From: SB11 sp965222995
GTDB lineage: Bacteria; Bacteroidota; Bacteroidia; UBA8524
Reading direction: 5' to 3'
Assembly (NCBI GenBank): GCA_965222995.1
Contig: OZ244977.1
Location: forward strand, 2,542,001-2,606,000
DNA length: 64,000 nucleotides
Shown here: one piece after another, positions 62,973-64,000 of the stretch
Layout: every line of letters begins with the position of its first letter
Numbering within the stretch: the first letter of the stretch is position 1
Notes under the pieces: model-generated
Database searches by the model: none
What the model was told of the DNA's origin: nothing
The model's input: only the letters and a program-made list of their open reading frames with translations
Translations under genes and position numbers: made by a program

Positions 62973-63314
62973 TTGCTTGACAAGCGACTTGAAAAAGGAT
63001 TATTACAAAAGAAGGTTGTGGTACACTTAGGAGTCTCAGAAGGTATCTTTAGGTTTTGGGAAAATGATTCAGTGTATCTCCGTATTAAGTATTTTCCCAA
63101 GATTATTGAGTTTTTTAGGTATATACCTCTTAAGGTTGATACTTCTTCTTTATCAGGTAAAATTAAGTTGTATAGGCATGTGTTTGGATTAACCTATCGT
63201 GAAGTGGGTAAACTTCTTGGTGCAGATGGAAGTACTGCCAGATGTTTTGAGAAAGATGAGTTTATCCTCTCTGAGACAAAAACTAAGAAAATAGGTGAAT
63301 TACTCAATAAATAA
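62973..63314 (+). CDS. Tandem helix-turn-helix (XRE-like) protein, start uncertain
   Basis: The 113-aa frame encodes two helix-turn-helix units: KGLLQKKVVVHLGVSEGIFR (first) and GLTYREVGKLLGADGSTARC (second), joined by YFPKIIEFFRYIPL. This is the layout of small tandem XRE-like proteins. There is no ATG. A TTG at 62973 gives the listed start, but the open frame continues upstream to about 62904 and includes HKKWVGNPKTVGKRL, which belongs to the family's N-terminus. The gene may therefore have lost its true start at the junction with the comM fragment. It is probably a pseudogene or uses a rare start. A decayed copy occurs at 56506-56604. Confidence 0.55.
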   Translation: MLDKRLEKGLLQKKVVVHLGVSEGIFRFWENDSVYLRIKYFPKIIEFFRYIPLKVDTSSLSGKIKLYRHVFGLTYREVGKLLGADGSTARCFEKDEFILSETKTKKIGELLNK

Positions 63315-63418
63315 TTTAATGAGTTTTATAGATTTATATATGAAACTACTTTAAACCAATCCAAAAATACTAATAGATTTGCTTTACCGTTAAAATACAC
63401 TATTGAGTATCAATAAAT

Positions 63419-64000
63419 TTGGGAAAAGAAGATAATACTGATTATATATTTCCAATCGGTTCAGATATAGAAATAATTAAGTCATTTGAAGAATGGATTG
63501 ATTTTACCATTAATAGGTATTGTACTTTTAATTCAATTTATCCGTATGAGAAAAAAGACTTAAAACAGTTTATCAATATCCGCCTTATTGAAGATTTACC
63601 TAAAATAAAAGTCAACTATGAAGGCAAATCAAAGTTAAAAACTTATATGATAGCAGTAACCTTAAACCTCTCAAGAGAGTTTAAAAAGAAAAACTGCACA
63701 AAGTCAATAACAATGGCAAATGACAAAACCACCTCATCAAAAGCCTTCTACATTGATGATTTTAATAATATTGAGAAAAGTATTTATATAAAAGCTGAAA
63801 TTGAACAATTGAAAATTGCCATTGCAATTTTTGGTTCTAAATCACATAAAATTAAACTCGCAATATTGGTATATTATGGACTTACTATTGATAAATCAGT
63901 ACTTTTTGCTTATTGTAAAGACAATGCATTAACTGAAACATTTTTACCTAAATTGAATAAAGGAATCGAAATAAATAAGAAGACTACAATTTCAATTCTT
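63419..64000 (+). CDS. Sigma-70/ECF-like protein, truncated by the window edge
   Basis: An open frame of 194 codons runs from TTG at 63419 (in-frame TGA five codons upstream) to the window end. The segment EKKDLKQFINIRLIEDLPKI, then GKSKLKTYMIAVTLNLSREF, then KKKN has the spacing of sigma region 2, with its promoter-melting helix and basic end. The later stretch KAEIEQLKIAIAIFGSKSHK, then IKLAILVYYGLT, could be region 4-like. There is no ATG. The match is weak, and the continuation is outside the window. It is 104 bases after the tandem helix-turn-helix gene. Confidence 0.4.
   Translation, partial: MGKEDNTDYIFPIGSDIEIIKSFEEWIDFTINRYCTFNSIYPYEKKDLKQFINIRLIEDLPKIKVNYEGKSKLKTYMIAVTLNLSREFKKKNCTKSITMANDKTTSSKAFYIDDFNNIEKSIYIKAEIEQLKIAIAIFGSKSHKIKLAILVYYGLTIDKSVLFAYCKDNALTETFLPKLNKGIEINKKTTISIL

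Noticed and set aside
1..64000. tRNA or rRNA genes and insertion-sequence transposases
   Set aside because: I looked for the usual conserved segments and for transposase catalytic motifs and found none; a tRNA scan would be needed to be sure.

Overview
This 64 kb window is AT-rich bacterial DNA from a member of the Bacteroidota. The evidence is several secreted proteins with type IX secretion (T9SS) C-terminal sorting domains, four LytS-like histidine kinases with beta-propeller plus Y_Y_Y sensor regions paired with LytTR response regulators, Bacteroidota-type promoters (TTTG, 19 bases, xAnnTTTG), and a class I lanthipeptide leader of the type found in this phylum. No rRNA, tRNA or CRISPR array was seen. 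Genus cannot be assigned from sequence reading alone. Layout. (1) 1-4.1 kb holds ordinary genes on the minus strand: a truncated DoxX-like membrane protein, a short Crp/Fnr regulator, a membrane-anchored metallophosphoesterase, an extended SDR reductase and its likely TetR-family repressor with two matching operators, and a small secreted protein. (2) 4.2-8.3 kb, minus strand, holds a secreted MBL-fold protein and an apparent operon of a 120-aa protein, a seven-helix membrane protein, a NarX/LiaS-like kinase and a LuxR-type response regulator. (3) 8.5-24.1 kb, plus strand, is the least explained region. It encodes a six-bladed Asp-box propeller, two small proteins, and a tight run of three proteins of 1159, 495 and 2842 aa. 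The two giants are beta-rich and have no visible signal peptide, and the 495-aa protein looks like a divergent GT-B glycosyltransferase fold. I recognise no described system here. (4) 24.1-26.3 kb encodes a T9SS protein with an intramolecular chaperone (peptidase S74) domain. (5) 26.4-46.6 kb is a lanthipeptide locus. A LytTR/LytS pair is divergent from a C39-peptidase ABC exporter and an HlyD protein. Convergent to these are a full-length LanB dehydratase, a LanC cyclase, an erythromycin-esterase-like protein, and a tandem array of seven paralogous precursors. A second LytS/LytTR pair lies just upstream of the array. Each precursor has a double-glycine leader of about 26 aa, a Cys-containing segment with five invariant Cys and five invariant Ser/Thr, and a conserved acidic Cys-free tail of about 40 aa. 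(6) 46.7-62.3 kb encodes three further T9SS proteins interleaved with two more LytS/LytTR pairs. One T9SS protein is a trypsin-fold protease, and two share a homologous Cys-rich C-terminal half. (7) 62.4-64 kb is a scar: a 5'-truncated comM fragment, head to head with a tandem helix-turn-helix gene that lacks a normal start, then a sigma-factor-like gene running off the window. A decayed copy of the same helix-turn-helix gene sits at 56.5 kb. How it fits together: the seven precursors would be dehydrated by LanB, cyclised by LanC, and cleaved after Gly-Gly and exported by the C39 ABC/HlyD pair. The signal-peptide-bearing erythromycin-esterase-like protein would act outside the cytoplasm, as tailoring or self-protection. 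The neighbouring LytS/LytTR pairs are the obvious candidates for control.
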